A stretch of 64,000 nt of DNA from Aspidapion aeneum (GCA_963576565.1 OY755045.1:3905477-3969476), one strand, 5' to 3'. Shown: positions 21,346-32,959, counted from the stretch's first letter. Notes: a model not told the origin generated them from the letters alone. Numbers and translations: made by a program.

Positions 21346-22219
21346 TGATTTTTCAGGATTATAATTTATTGTTATGTTTTTTATTACATACTTACATAGA
21401 GAAACACAAATGCAACATGTTTGTATTTTTCCTATTTTTAAAATGGTAAGTTTTTAAAGTGTAAAGCTAAAAAAAATAAATACAAGCAAAAATTGGTTAT
21501 TTGACTAAGGAGATTCGAAAACAGCTGTGATGACGGCCTTTACTTTAAGATTTGAATTGTTGTAAATGTGTAACTACCCCGACTTCTGGACGCACAAGAA
21601 CACTATTTTTGGGGGTGGCTAAATAGTCCAGTCATTATAGAATTTTAGCTTGCAAAAATAAACTTGAGTTTTCGAATTTGGGAGCGGCCGGCTCCCCCCG
21701 CCATCTTGGATTTAGTGTGCATAAAAAGGGTATTTTTAAAATTACTTGGTTATTGTACGTTTTAGAAAAAAAGTTTTAAACCAAAGTTGAAGACAAAAAA
21801 CTTCCATAAAAACACTTTTGCATGTTTATTTGTCAGACGAATGGTTTTTGAGTTATGGCTAAATATTTCGCCGCAATTTTGGATTTTGACCAATTTTGAT
21901 TTTTAATGGCCTATAACTTCAAAACTGCTTATTTTTGAGAAAATCTGTAATAACATAAAATAAAGAACAACTAATAGCCTTAAAATAAGACATCACTAAG
22001 TTCTCTGGGTAGTACTTTTGCTGAGATACTAACCGTGAAGTATTAGCAGTACACCCGTTTCCTATGTATTTCCATAGTATATGCAAAATAAACCGAAATT
22101 ATTCAGCTTTATGTCATTTTCTCAAAAGCTAAGCATTTTACAGAAATTGTTTAATTAACTTTATTGTAGAGAATTAAATGATCTTTTAAACGATGTATAA
22201 CCTAAGTGGGCCAAGTCCA

Positions 22220-23282
22220 CAATGAAAAATGAAAAATGAAAAATGAAAAATGAGAAATGAAAAATGAAAAATGAAAAATGAAAAATGAAAAATATGAAAA
22301 ATATGAAAAATATGAAAAATATGAAAAATATGAAAAATATGAAAAATATGAAAAATATGAAAAATATGAAAAATATGAAAAATATGAAAAATATGAAAAA
22401 TATGAAAAATATGAAAAATATGAAAAATATGAAAAATATGAAAAATATGAAAAATATGAAAAATATGAAAAATATGAAAAATATGAAAAATATGAAAAAT
22501 ATGAAAAATATGAAAAATATGAAAAATATGAAAAATATGAAAAATATGAAAAATATGAAAAATATGAAAAATATGAAAAATATGAAAAATATGAAAAATA
22601 TGAAAAATATGAAAAATATGAAAAATATGAAAAATATGAAAAATATGAAAAATATGAAAAATATGAAAAATATGAAAAATATGAAACATATGAAAAATAT
22701 GAAAAATATGAAAAATATGAAAAATATGAAAAATATGAAAAATATGAAAAATATGAAAAATATGAAAAATATGAAAAATATGAAAAATATGAAAAATATG
22801 AAAAATATGAAAAATATGAAAAATATGAAAAATATGAAAAATATGAAAAATATGAAAAATATGAAAAATATGAAAAATATGAAAAATATGAAAAATATGA
22901 AAAATATGAAAAATATGAAAAATATGAAAAATATGAAAAATATGAAAAATATGAAAAATATGAAAAATATGAAAAATATGAAAAATATGGAAAATATGAA
23001 AAATATGAAAAATATGAAAAATATGAAAAATATGAAAAATATGAAAAATATGAAAAATATGAAAAATATGAAAAATATGAAAAATATGATAAATATGAAA
23101 AATATGAAAAATATGAAAAATATGGAAAATATGAAAAATATGAAAAATATGAAAAATATGAAAAATATGAAAAATATGAAAAATATGAAAAATATGAAAA
23201 ATATGAAAAATATGAAAAATATGAAAAATATAAAAAATATAAAAAATATAAAAAATATGAAAAATATGAAAAATATGAAAAA
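22220..23282. repeat. 7-bp then 9-bp minisatellite (GAAAAATAT)n
   Basis: About ten units of ATGAAAA (22220-22290) pass into about 110 nearly identical 9-bp units GAAAAATAT. Only a handful of units carry point changes. The 9-bp unit equals the 7-bp one plus two bases, so one array probably arose from the other. Because the unit is a multiple of three, both strands stay open (repeating EKY, MKN, FHI); these are not genes. Confidence 0.97.
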
Positions 23283-23284
23283 TA

Positions 23285-24260
23285 CTAGGCGCCATTTTTT
23301 ATTTTTTGTTATTTTTCATTTCTCATTTTTCATTTTTCATTTTTCATTTTTCATTTTTCATTTTTCATTTTTCATTTTTCATTTTTCATTTTTTATTTTT
23401 CATTTTTCATTTTTCATTTTTCATTTTTCATTTTTCATTTTTCATTTTTCATTTTTCATTTTTCATTTTTCATTTTTCATTTTTCATTTTTCATTTTTCA
23501 TTTTTCATTTTTCATTTTTCATTTTTCATTTTTCATTTTTCATTTTTCATTTTTCATTTTTCATTTTTCATTTTTCATTTTTCATTTTTCATTTTTCATT
23601 TTTCATTTTTCATTTTTCATTTTTCATTTTTCATTTTTCATTTTTCATTTTTCATTTTTCATTTTTCATTTTTCATTTTTCATTTTTCATTTTTCATTTT
23701 TCATTTTTCATTTTTCATTTTTCATTTTTCATTTTTCATTTTTCATTTTTCATTTTTCATTTTTCATTTTTCATTTTTCATTTTTCATTTTTCATTTTTC
23801 ATTTTTCATTTTTCATTTTTCATTTTTCATTTTTCATTTTTCATTTTTCATTTTTCATTTTTCATTTTTCATTTTTCATTTTTCATTTTTCATTTTTCAT
23901 TTTTCATTTTTCATTTTTCATTTTTCATTTTTCATTTTTCATTTTTCATTTTTCATTTTTCATTTTTCATTTTTCATTTTTCATTTTTCATTTTTCATTT
24001 TTCATTTTTCATTTTTCATTTTTCATTTTTCATTTTTCATTTTTCATTTTTCATTTTTCATTTTTCATTTTTCATTTTTCATTTTTCATTTTTCATTTTT
24101 CATTTTTCATTTTTCATTTTTCATTTTTCATTTTTCATTTTTCATTTTTCATTTTTCATTTTTCATTTTTCATTTTTCATTATTCATTTTTCATTTTTCA
24201 TTTTTCATTTTTTCAAAAATGAAAAATGAAAAATAACAAAAAGTAAAAAATGGCGCCTAG
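23285..24260. mobile_element. TA-flanked TIR element filled by a (CATTTTT)n array
   Basis: CTAGGCGCCATTTTTTA at the left is mirrored at the right, and the inverted match runs for about 46 bp with two differences. TA flanks both ends (23283-23284 and 24261-24262). Between the caps lie about 127 copies of the 7-bp unit CATTTTT, the reverse complement of the ATGAAAA units at 22220-22290. This looks like a mariner-type MITE whose interior has been replaced by, or expanded into, a minisatellite. Open frames of up to 645 codons across it are repeat artefacts. Confidence 0.72.
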
Positions 24261-24283
24261 TAAAAAAACTTTTTAGTTTATGT

Positions 24284-24492
24284 GGAAAACTGGAAGTTGG
24301 TAACGTTTCGGAGAAGGAACATCTATCAGCACGAAAGATTGCCAAAAAATTTAATATCGGTAAATCTCAAGCAGCGGAAATTGTTAGTAAATATATATCA
24401 AAATTTCGCAGTTCCCTCTCTTAAGCGGACACCTCCAATAAGCGGACAAAATCGACGGAACCGTGAGTGTCCGCTTATAGGAGGTTTCACTG
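24284..24492 (+). pseudogene. Truncated pogo/Tigger-like transposase N-terminus and right TIR
   Basis: In the frame starting at 24284 I read GKLEVGNVSEKEHLSARKIA followed by KKFNIGKSQAAEIV, a pipsqueak-type helix-turn-helix as found at the N-terminus of pogo/Tigger transposases. It stops after about 45 residues. The sequence then holds aagcggaca motifs and ends in ggaggtttcactg before TA. The same protein segment and end recur inverted in the element at 46062-46911. The left side is cut off by the minisatellite element. Confidence 0.65.
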
Positions 24493-24815
24493 TATTAGTA
24501 ATATTGAAAGTTTTTAAACTGTGTTTCGGATATCCACAGCTTTGATGTGGCATTTAAAATTTAAAACCGCAAATTTGCCTGGTAATTAAAATTGGTGAAA
24601 CACAAAAAGCTTTTGTTAATAAACATACTATTTCTGCTTGAAAAACTCTGACTCGAATTGAACACCTGTACATGTTCTCAAATTTAATGAAATGTTTCAA
24701 ACGTGAAAATGATACGTTTTAGAATTTCAATTTTGGCTTTTCTGTTGCCTCTTTAATTCGTTCATTTTATGCTTTAAAACTCAATGGCGTCGAAATTTAA
24801 CCCAAACCGCAGTGT

Positions 24816-25216
24816 CAGTGGTGGATCCAGGAGGGAGCCAGAGGGCCTACCCCCCACTCATTGAAATAACGACAGCTCTTCTGCCTTTTAGGCCAGATCA
24901 ACGCTTATTGCGTTTTTACCCGCTATCAGACACATGAGCGTCAGTCAGCGGAATTTTTCTAAACCAAATAATATTAACAAACGTGAAATTTAGTACCCGT
25001 GAATTTAAAAATCAAACAAGTTTCGTTGGTAATCGGGTAAAAAAAAACAATAATAAAAATTTTAAAAAAAATACACCAAAAAATACTCTATTTTTCAAAA
25101 ATATTTATTTACATTTAACAACAATCATCAGAGCTCAAACTTAATAAAAACCACATTTTTTAAAATTTTTGCTGCCTTCTTGGTTCTTCACGCCGGATAT
25201 CCTGACTCCACCACTG
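24816..25216. mobile_element. hAT-type MITE
   Basis: The left end CAGTGGTGGATCCAGGA and the inverted right end CAGTGGTGGAGTCAGGA agree at 15 of 17 positions. The flanks CGCAGTGT (24808-24815) and CACAGTGT (25217-25224) agree at 7 of 8, so they are a slightly decayed target duplication. The interior shares the block gtacccgtgaatttaaaaat with 35340-35440 and 36250-36360. Confidence 0.8.
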
Positions 25217-25482
25217 CACAGTGTGGATTCGTACACTGTGCCCGAACTAGCCCAGCATTCCTCTCTGAACTAATTAACTAATTTTAAATGAGAAATACCT
25301 GGTGTCAATGGTAGCGCGAAAACCTAACACCGAATTTTCTCTGTAGTTTTTAAACTTAGATTTATGGGCACGAAATTTATTTTATTTTTTTCTAAATTTG
25401 TCAAACTGTGTTTATTGTGCTACAGCCTAGTCAATGAGACTAATTAGCAATTTTGTTTTATCGCACTTTACCAAAGCCTAGT

Positions 25483-25640
25483 TTAGAAGAATATTTCCAA
25501 ACTAGTAAGAACCTTTTATTTTGAAATTTGTATTAGAAAACTTGGCTTTACTTTTATCTCCATTCTTTTTACGGAATACCATTTTCGCGTACTTTTTTTA
25601 CATGAAATGCTTTTGTTATGATTTTACTCCATTTTTAAAG
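25483..25640 (+). repeat. Dispersed repeat, copy 1 of 3
   Basis: The segment with atatttccaaactagtaaga, cttggctttacttttatctc and acggaataccattttc is repeated inverted at 28556-28735 and forward at 41640-41775. A further piece (acatgaaatg) recurs at 42690. Its function and ends are unknown. Confidence 0.65.
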
Positions 25641-25739
25641 GATTTGGATACCATTTAAGTTTTGAAGTAGTAAAATATGCTGGATATTTTTCAAAACTTT
25701 TGCAATGCTTAATTTAAAATTTTGAGGTTTTTTTCCATG

Positions 25740-26320
25740 AGCATGAAGTTAGCGAAGCACCCATCGCAGATCGAATCGTGACTAGGTGGATAATTTGCCG
25801 TTAATTAGTCGTGAATTAGTTGTGGAAAAATTAATTTTTTCGCTCTTATTTTTGACCCTTTTTTTGGGTGCTTCGCTAACTTCATATAAAGTTAGCGAAG
25901 CACCCTAAAAAATGGTCAAAAATAAGAGCGATAAAATTAATTTTTCCACAACTAATTCACGACTAATTCACGGCAAATTATCCACCTAGTAGCGATTCGA
26001 TTTGCGATGGGTGCCAAAATATGAAGTTAGCGAAGCACCCTCAAAAACGGTCAAAAATAAGAGCGACAAAATTAATTTTTCCACAACTAATTCACGACTA
26101 ATTAGCGGCAAATTATCCACCATATTCGATTTTGATAAAAGCCATTTTTACGAGGGTGCTTCGCTAACTTCATATGAAGTTAGCGAAGCACCCAAAAAAA
26201 GGGTAAAAAAAAGAGCGACAAAATTAATTTTTCCACAACTAATTCACGACTAATTAACGGCAAATTATCCACCTAGTCACGATTCGATCTGCGATGGGTG
26301 CTTCGCTAACTTCATGCTCA
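25740..26320. mobile_element. Modular palindromic element: four units bounded by GAAGTTAGCGAAGCACCC
   Basis: The 18-bp motif GAAGTTAGCGAAGCACCC or its inverse occurs at every unit boundary. The outermost arms (25741-25860 and 26205-26320) are near-perfect inverses of each other over about 110 bp. Inside are two further forward units, so the order is one inverted unit followed by three direct ones. Two junctions are head-to-head motif pairs joined as ttcatataaag and ttcatatgaag. Units share aaaattaatttttccac and gacggcaaattatccacc-like cores. The frame at 26002-26253 is a by-product of the repeats. Confidence 0.85.
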
Positions 26321-26324
26321 TTTT

Positions 26325-26680
26325 TTTTCCCATGGTTTTATCATAGTTCCTTTCAGTCTTCCAAAGCTCAGCTCTCTAGCGTTTCTGGAAGTGGGCAATG
26401 TTACTTTTACATAACTTTACATTTATAGGAGAGGAAAGTAAATTCAAATTTTGGTGTTTTTCATAGAGTTTTATCATGGTTCCTATTAGTCTGCCAAAGC
26501 TTAGTTCTCTAGCGTTTCTGGAAGTGGTCAATGTTACTTTTACATAACTTTAAATGCATAGAGGACGGAAATAAATTATAATTTTGGGGTTTTTGGATTT
26601 TTCCAAGGGTTTGGTCATAATTTCTATCAGTCTGCCAAATTTCAGCTTTGTAGCATGTCTGGAAGTACAGTAGAATTTTG
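26325..26680. repeat. Three tandem units of about 120-130 bp
   Basis: Each unit carries atcagtctgccaaa-type sequence, gcgtttctggaagtgg and tacttttacataacttta. Divergence increases toward the third unit. It resembles the tandem tail of a Helentron-like element, but no microsatellite or hairpin adjoins it. Confidence 0.65.
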
Positions 26681-26978
26681 ATGATCTATATATGAGTGAG
26701 GCAATTTCGACGGTTTTTGAAATTTCGTAACTACTTTACTACTTTATAGAAGTCCATGAAACTTGGAGGGGTTATTAGCTCTATGAAGATCTACGACAGT
26801 GCAAAGTTTGAGTTTCGTAGCTCATTCCGAAGTAGAGTTTTAGATAGGTCAAATATAGGCTGAAATGTTTCAAGAAAAGATGGAACAGCAGTTTACGCCG
26901 CGAACTTGACCGAGCACTGCCGTGTCAGAAACGAGTATAAACTAGTTTCTGGCCATGCCCTCAGATTGCTAAATAAGT

Positions 26979-27482
26979 ACACAGAAAAAGAAGTTCTTCA
27001 GTTAAGAAAAGTAGTTTTCTTGAAAAAACTATCTTAACCCAAAAGCAAAAGTCTTCGAACAAATTGTTTTCTTTTCATCTAAGCAAACCGCTTGTTTTAG
27101 GCAAAAAAAAATAATCGTCTTGGTAAATTATTTTGGTTTAAAACAAACTGCCTTTAGCGGAGAAAAAGTGGTTTTGAAGCAAGATATAAAATGTCTTACT
27201 AATATCTTCTTAACACAAATAAAGCTTTACTTTGCGTCAAGACTTTTAATTTTTTAACTCAAAATATCCGGCATCTCAAAACGAAAATGGCGATGTATTC
27301 CATAATACTAGAAAACACAAAACAAGAAGGTTGCCGCTTCCATTCAAAACAAATCAATTTTCTTGGATAAAGGCAACTTTTATTTTCAACGGAAACCAGC
27401 AGTTTAAGAGAATAGTTTATTTTTGTTAAGAAAATATCGGCTTCGTCAAAGCAATTTGCATTGACTGAAGACATTTTTTTTC
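26979..27482. mobile_element. Diverged TIR element, related to 3031-3418
   Basis: The left end tacacagaaaaagaagttct and the inverse of the right end (tgaagacattttttttctgta) match imperfectly. The interior is AT-rich with repeated tttcttaag-like motifs. No target duplication is clear. The frame at 27259-27474 lies inside and has no domain. Confidence 0.45.
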
Positions 27483-27814
27483 TGTATATTTTTTTTGTTA
27501 CTGGTCAAATTCCTATTAAAGCACATACACACGCCAAAATTAGTCCCTTTCTATCCGTTGTGCTTCTATTTAGACGTGATTTACCACGTAACGCGTGTGT
27601 ATGTGTGTTTGTATGTCTGCAGCTTAAAGCTCAAACAGTATCGAACATTCGAACATGCAAGATTAAATTCTGGCGTATTGACATGTGAACCCAGTTGAAC
27701 ACTTATTAAATGATTACTTAGGTAGTTCTGTATTATTGCATTGTCGAGCAATAGTAGAGAGATTTGGATCTACAGACCTTGGATTTGGATGAATATAAAG
27801 CCGTGTTCAGACTA

Positions 27815-28530
27815 CAGTAGACTTGCGCTAGTGTGATCATGAAAAAAATCTGTACGTTCATACTATGGAGACCGTTCACACTACGGAAGGTCTATTAGAT
27901 ATAATAAAAAATCCATACTTATCTAATTTTAAATGTAACTATTCTCATAATTTAGAGGAAATCTATAAGTTTCTGCTGAAAATTACAATTTAAAGTATCG
28001 ACAAATACTACAATTTTATAAAACTTCAAAATTTACATTATTAGGTAAAATACGATGTTATTTTAGTCCGAACTTATCTAGCTGACCAATGAGTGGGTAC
28101 TGCACGGTCTCAATATTTTTTAGGCTTTCTAGATCACTAATACCTATATTGTTTGGTTCTGACTATAATGTAACCACTTTAAATGATTCCAAACATACTT
28201 TACTGCAACTTTTTCAGGTGTCTCCATTTCGTTGTCAGATTTGCGTTCCAAACTTACTTCTGGTAGCAGGAATTAAATACTTCTTGCTTTTTACCATTTT
28301 ACAAAGCACAAGATGAAATGGTACTAATATTTACAACAAACAACCAAGTAAAATTAAGTAATTCCCGGTGATTCCCTTAAGTCAGCAGAAGATTAACGCC
28401 TCTTTTCCGTTTTCATACGATCGAGACTCGTTACTGTTTATACTACTGAGTATATAATGTACTAATATTCACTGTTCACACTACTGGGAGATTCACACAA
28501 GCGTGTGTTCACACCAGCGCGAGTCTACTG
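27815..28530. mobile_element. TA-flanked MITE with about 26-bp TIRs
   Basis: CAGTAGACTTGCGCTAGTGT at the left and the inverse of gcgcgagtctactg at the right match with three differences in 26. TA flanks both ends. Further inverted motifs (ttcacactac) lie inside. No coding capacity is seen. Confidence 0.75.
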
Positions 28531-28555
28531 TATTTGCACATAAAAAAAAATCACA

Positions 28556-28735
28556 TCTAGAAAAGCTTTTTAGTATATAATTAAAATATCTAAGCATAAC
28601 AAAAACATTTAATGTAAAAAAAAACCAAGTACGCGAAAATGATATTCCGTAAAAAGAATTGAGATAAAAGTAAAGCCAAGTTCTCCAATACAATTTTCAA
28701 AATGAAAGGTTCTTACTAGTTTGGAAATACTTTTA
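28556..28735 (-). repeat. Dispersed repeat, copy 2 of 3 (inverted)
   Basis: This is the reverse complement of the 25483 repeat, including aaagccaagttctccaata and gaaaatgatattccgt. The frame at 28493-28693 translates it and is not conserved as protein. Confidence 0.65.
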
Positions 28736-29758
28736 ATTCAGGACATCCTGTACATTCAAAACCATTACCTAATAATTTTTTTATAATCAATTTTTTATGG
28801 ATTCTCAAAAAATACTTAGATTTTAAAATCTTCAAACCCTACCCACACCTACATAATTTTATATTAAACATATTATAGGCTGAATGTTTACACGCTCTAC
28901 TAGAGATCCGACCGTATTTTAAATATAGAGGTTCGTTTGTATCTATATATGTCGACTATGACGTCAGCAAAATGAAGAAATCGCTCATTACAGGTCATTA
29001 AGTTCGTCTTTTCGGTCTGGCGAAATTTAATGTTAGTGTTGGAATAGTCAGATTTTTAGTATCCAGGAGCCGGTCTAAGTTTTCCTAATAAACAGCCTCC
29101 ATGCTCTCTATACTTTTAGTTTTTATTTAAATTTTGTTTATGTAGTTATTGGTTATATTAATAACCAAACCAAACCGAAAGTATAATACATTAAAGATAG
29201 AGTGCGCCATTAACAATATAAAACATTTCAAATCGAAATAACGCTTGTTATAAGTCTAGAAAAGTAAGACAATTAGGTAGGTACTTTTATTTAAGAAAAT
29301 TATTGACTTGTTTGTAAAAATTCTTATTTTTTTTTAATCAAGAAAATATAGCTTTAAAAGCACACATCCATTAATGCCGAAGATTTGTTTTCAAAAACTA
29401 GTGAAATTTTTTTCTTTTAATCTTTAATAGCGTGTGCATGGGGCACTATTGAAAAACAATAATAACTGGCATAACAAAAAACTAAATAAAAGCTTTTTAA
29501 ATTTGATGATTTTAAGTTTAGAGTTTGCCTCTGTCGTAAAATTGTCTAAATCCGACCTTACCAGTCATGACGTCAAGATGCTTCGAGCACACGAGGTGCT
29601 GTTGCAACATAAAAGCTGTTAACATGTTTAGAGTCTTTCCAGTTAAAACTGTTACGATCCTGGATAGAATACCGAGAATTAAAAATATACTACACTACTT
29701 CATTTTTTAATGTTCCAATTTTTAATTAATAAATAGGTATATTAAGTTTTAAAAGTCT
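28736..29758. other. AT-rich DNA, no gene supported
   Basis: A single tgacgtca palindrome lies near 28960, and one 62-codon frame (29434-29622) has no domain. Nothing else stands out. Confidence 0.45.
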
Positions 29759-29766
29759 GCTGAATA

Positions 29767-30656
29767 CAAGGGCGGTTCTGGAGCCAAATTCTGGTGGAGG
29801 GGGGGGGTAATGATCAAGCGGTAACTGTAAATTAGGGCACAGGGAAAAAGCTTATATGACAAAAGCACACAGGAAAGGTCCTCTTAAGAAAAGAGCGCAC
29901 ACGTCAAAAAGCGCCCATCAAAAAAGCGCACACGGAAAATAGCGCAGACGGAAAATAGCGCACACGGAAAATAGCGCACACGTAAAAAAACGCACATAGT
30001 AAAACAGTGCACAATGAAATAAAGTTAAGCTTCTAGAATTCGAATGTTCTATGTAAAAAGTAACAGGTTAGGTTATTAGACAATTTCGCCACAAAAAAAA
30101 CGAGAGTATTTATATTAAAAGTTTTGAAATTTGATTTTTTTTTACATATTTGTGTTTTAAAAAATTTTATACAGAGCTTACTCCGGCACACGAAATAAAA
30201 AAGTGGTCGATTGCGGGGTTCATCTTGACTGTACACCATAAAACTTCGGGAAAATTAAATATAAAAACATTGCAATTTTTCGCACAAACAAAATAAGTTG
30301 CGCAAAATTCTGAAAATTGCAAAAACTTCCAAAAAAATTGATGAATGATGTAAACGTGGATGTATAAAGTAGTTCTGCGTAGTGGTCAAATAACCTTTGA
30401 CTTTTTTTTAATTGAGGTTAGTAAGTTTTTCCTCTGTGCGATTTTTTTCGTATGCGCTTTTTTCCTTTGCGCATATTTATCGTGCGTTTTTTTCCTATGA
30501 GTTTATTATCCGAAATCTAATAAAGCTAACAAAAATACTTCTTGTAGCCTTTAACTAGTCTGTATAGCAGCTACCAGCCTTTATACCTAATATCTTTTTT
30601 TCGGGCTCTGGGAGGGGAAGGTAATTACCCCAGTACCCCCCGTAGAACCGCCGGTG
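29767..30656. mobile_element. hAT-type MITE with internal gcgcacacgg repeats
   Basis: GCTGAATA is duplicated exactly at 29759-29766 and 30657-30664. The ends CAAGGGCGGTTCT and, inverted, CACCGGCGGTTCT match at 11 of 13. Near the left lie about eight imperfect units of gcgcacacggaaaata (29870-30010), and near the right complementary tgcgcttttttcc units (30435-30500), so the repeats form the two arms of an 890-bp foldback. The frame at 30033-30239 has no known domain. Confidence 0.82.
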
Positions 30657-30662
30657 GCTGAA

Positions 30663-31005
30663 TATAACCAAATAGATGCAGGTGAGCCGATTACCTTCCA
30701 GGCAGAAACGAACACGATCGCTTCTGCTTTAAATTTAATTTTTGGGTGAACTATTGAAGCGGCTCTGAAACATTAAGGATAACAATACATTAAAAAAAAA
30801 TTGTTTTACAAGAATATAGTAAAAAGAATCTCAAAACAGGCTTTATTTTTAAAAAATCAAAAATTCATGAACCGTCATTCCAACTTCAATATTTTAAAGA
30901 TAATCAGCTCTGGCGTGACGTGACCATCTAAAAGAAATTCAGCCTTTGCTGTGACGTCAACAAAGTTGTAGATCGTGGCCCCTCCGTTTTGACAGCCCTG
31001 ATCTA
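30663..31005 (+). repeat. Dispersed element, partial copy
   Basis: The segment shares cgcttctgctttaaatttaa, gaagcggctctga, ccgtcattccaacttcaata and tgacgtcaacaaagt with 44280-44560 and, inverted, with 51000-51270. The right boundary is near gttttgacag. It lies directly after the MITE at 29767. Confidence 0.65.
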
Positions 31006-32144
31006 TGCAGAGAAAATAGAAAAATTTAAGAAATTAAAAGTCTTGATAATTTCGATATCTTTTTGTACCATTAACGTATGGTGAGTACACTGCCACAGTA
31101 GCATTGTCTCTATACAAAACTACCAAATTTTATAAAATTATTAGTATTTTTATAACCTCCGCTAAAAAATATAGCTTTTTATTTTCATTTTTCTTGGTTT
31201 ATTCTCGCACTTTATCAAAATAAATCAACCACTTTCTGACAGGGGGAAGCTCTGATAACAAGAGGCAATCATTTGATAATAAAAGCTAAACAGGTTATCA
31301 CAAATATATCCCATTCTAAGTGCCTCATATATAACCTTAGTTGTGAGGTTTTATAAAAAAAAACTGCTATAAAAATAGGAAGAAATAAAATATAAAACAA
31401 ACTGTCACTTTCAGATATTACATAAAGTTGGTATTTGTAGGATCCTCTTTCTATTCAATTTTTAAAATCTGCGTTTAAATACCTTTAAACTGACGTATCA
31501 CAATCAATATTTTATTTTTCAATTCCCTCGTTATTTTTAATTAATTTCTTAATATTCTAAGCCCAGCAAAAAAACTAAAATATAAAATACACACAAGCAA
31601 TACAAAAACATACAATTTTTTTGTACCTCTAACCGTTTTTGAGCAAAAAGACAAAAAAGATAATTTGTATCTTCGATTGCTATTCAGAAATTTATATAGT
31701 GACTATTTTAAATTTTAAGGTCATTTAGCACGGTACGAATATTCCTTCCTATTTTGTCGTGTTTCACGAAAACGGTTCAAGATACAAAAAATCGCAAGAG
31801 ATCAAAAGTTTCTGAATAAAACAAGGAATCCATTTTATATTTTTGAATCTGCCATTCGCTTACTTCAAAAAAGTTCTAGGGGAAAAAAGGGGGCATAACT
31901 TCTGAAAAAATATCACCCTGTAGCTTTTTCCTGATATTTGGCATGCTTTATGATGTACGCCTTGTAGCAAAATACAAGTTCCAAATTTGAGTTAAACATC
32001 TCAAAAACTGCACGAGCTATAAAGAAAAAACAAACAAAAAATTGAAACTTTGATACTGTGTATCTCGAAAACTAAGAATTTGCAGAACCATGTTTATTTT
32101 AAAACAAGTTTTTAAAGTCACTCAAAAAATTGGTGATATACTGT
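31006..32144. other. AT-rich DNA, no gene supported
   Basis: Only simple A/T-rich sequence with scattered short motifs; no frame above 60 codons and no strong repeat. Confidence 0.5.
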
Positions 32145-32159
32145 ATAAACTGAACTTTA

Positions 32160-32959
32160 CCATAACTTTTACCATATACACACTACAGTTTGCTGTCGAC
32201 CATGTAATTGTAGCTAATTAAGACATGGAGTATATGATGAGCAAGTTAGTGGAAGAATACCAAAAGTGCGGATTAACAGTGAACGTGGACAAGACACAGG
32301 TACTTATGTATTGGAAACGAATCCAGTGCGTTAGAACTAGACAATGGACAAGTAATATCTCCATGCAATAAGTATGTATACTTGGGTGTCACATTTGATA
32401 AGACAGGCAGTACAGAACTGGAAAAAATAATGGTAAAAGCAAAAAAGGTTATTGGATGTATTAACAGTATTTTATGGAGCAGAGAGATAAAAAAGAATGT
32501 AAAATTTAACATATATGAAACAATGGTGAAAAGCCCGCTGTTGTATGGAACAGAGACTTGTCGCGTAGCAGAAAAATACAAAACAAAAATGGAAAGTGTC
32601 GAAATGGATGCAATAAGAAGATCAATGAGAATATCTAGAATAGATCACATAAGAAATGAGATCATAAAAGAAAGAATGGGAATCGAGGGAAGCATAAAGG
32701 ATAACATCACTAAAAGGCAACTGATATGGTACGGTCATGTACAACGGATGAACGACGAAAGATTACCAAAGCAGGTCCTAGAATCGCCACCAATAGGGCG
32801 CAGAAAAAGAGGGCGTCCGAAACTAGAATGGCAACAGTCAATCCAAAGATCAATGAGTCAAAAAAATCAAACAGAAGATGATTGTCAGGATCGAAGGAGG
32901 TGGAGAATAGGCGTCGGACAACGTAAAAAACCGTGCTAAGCCGACATAAGAAAAAAAAA
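32160..32959 (+). mobile_element. Non-autonomous RTE-like retroposon with 15-bp target duplication
   Basis: ATAAACTGAACTTTA flanks the insert exactly (32145-32159 and 32960-32974). The insert starts with about 65 bp of unassigned sequence, then joins RTE-like coding DNA just downstream of where YADD should be (DMEYMMSKLVEEYQKCGLTV). It continues in frame from about 32382 as KKVIGCINSILWSREIKKN, LIWYGHVQRMNDERLPKQ and GRRKRGRPKLEWQQS. It lacks endonuclease and RT palm domains, so it could only have been copied by another element's machinery. It ends in an A-rich tract. A one-base frameshift separates 32270-32330 from the main frame. Confidence 0.82.
32382..32939 (+). pseudogene. RTE-like ORF C-terminal region, 185 codons
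   Basis: This open frame covers the thumb-to-tail region of an endonuclease-RT (YLGVTFDKTG-type start, IYETMVKSPLLYGTE, RRWRIGVGQRKK). It is homologous to 38479-39190, 54585-55580 and, inverted, 49192-49426. No catalytic residues are present. Its openness reflects youth of the copy rather than function. Confidence 0.75.

Noticed and set aside
22186..24229. Long open frames (307-645 codons) on both strands
   Set aside because: They translate pure 7-bp and 9-bp arrays (repeating EKY, MKN, FHI, FSFFIFH); openness follows from the repeat unit lacking stops.
22220..24260. CRISPR-like array
   Set aside because: Units are contiguous with no spacers, and the sequence is clearly eukaryotic.
30033..30239. 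68-codon frame (30033-30239) as a gene
   Set aside because: It lies inside a MITE with an exact 8-bp duplication and has no domain.
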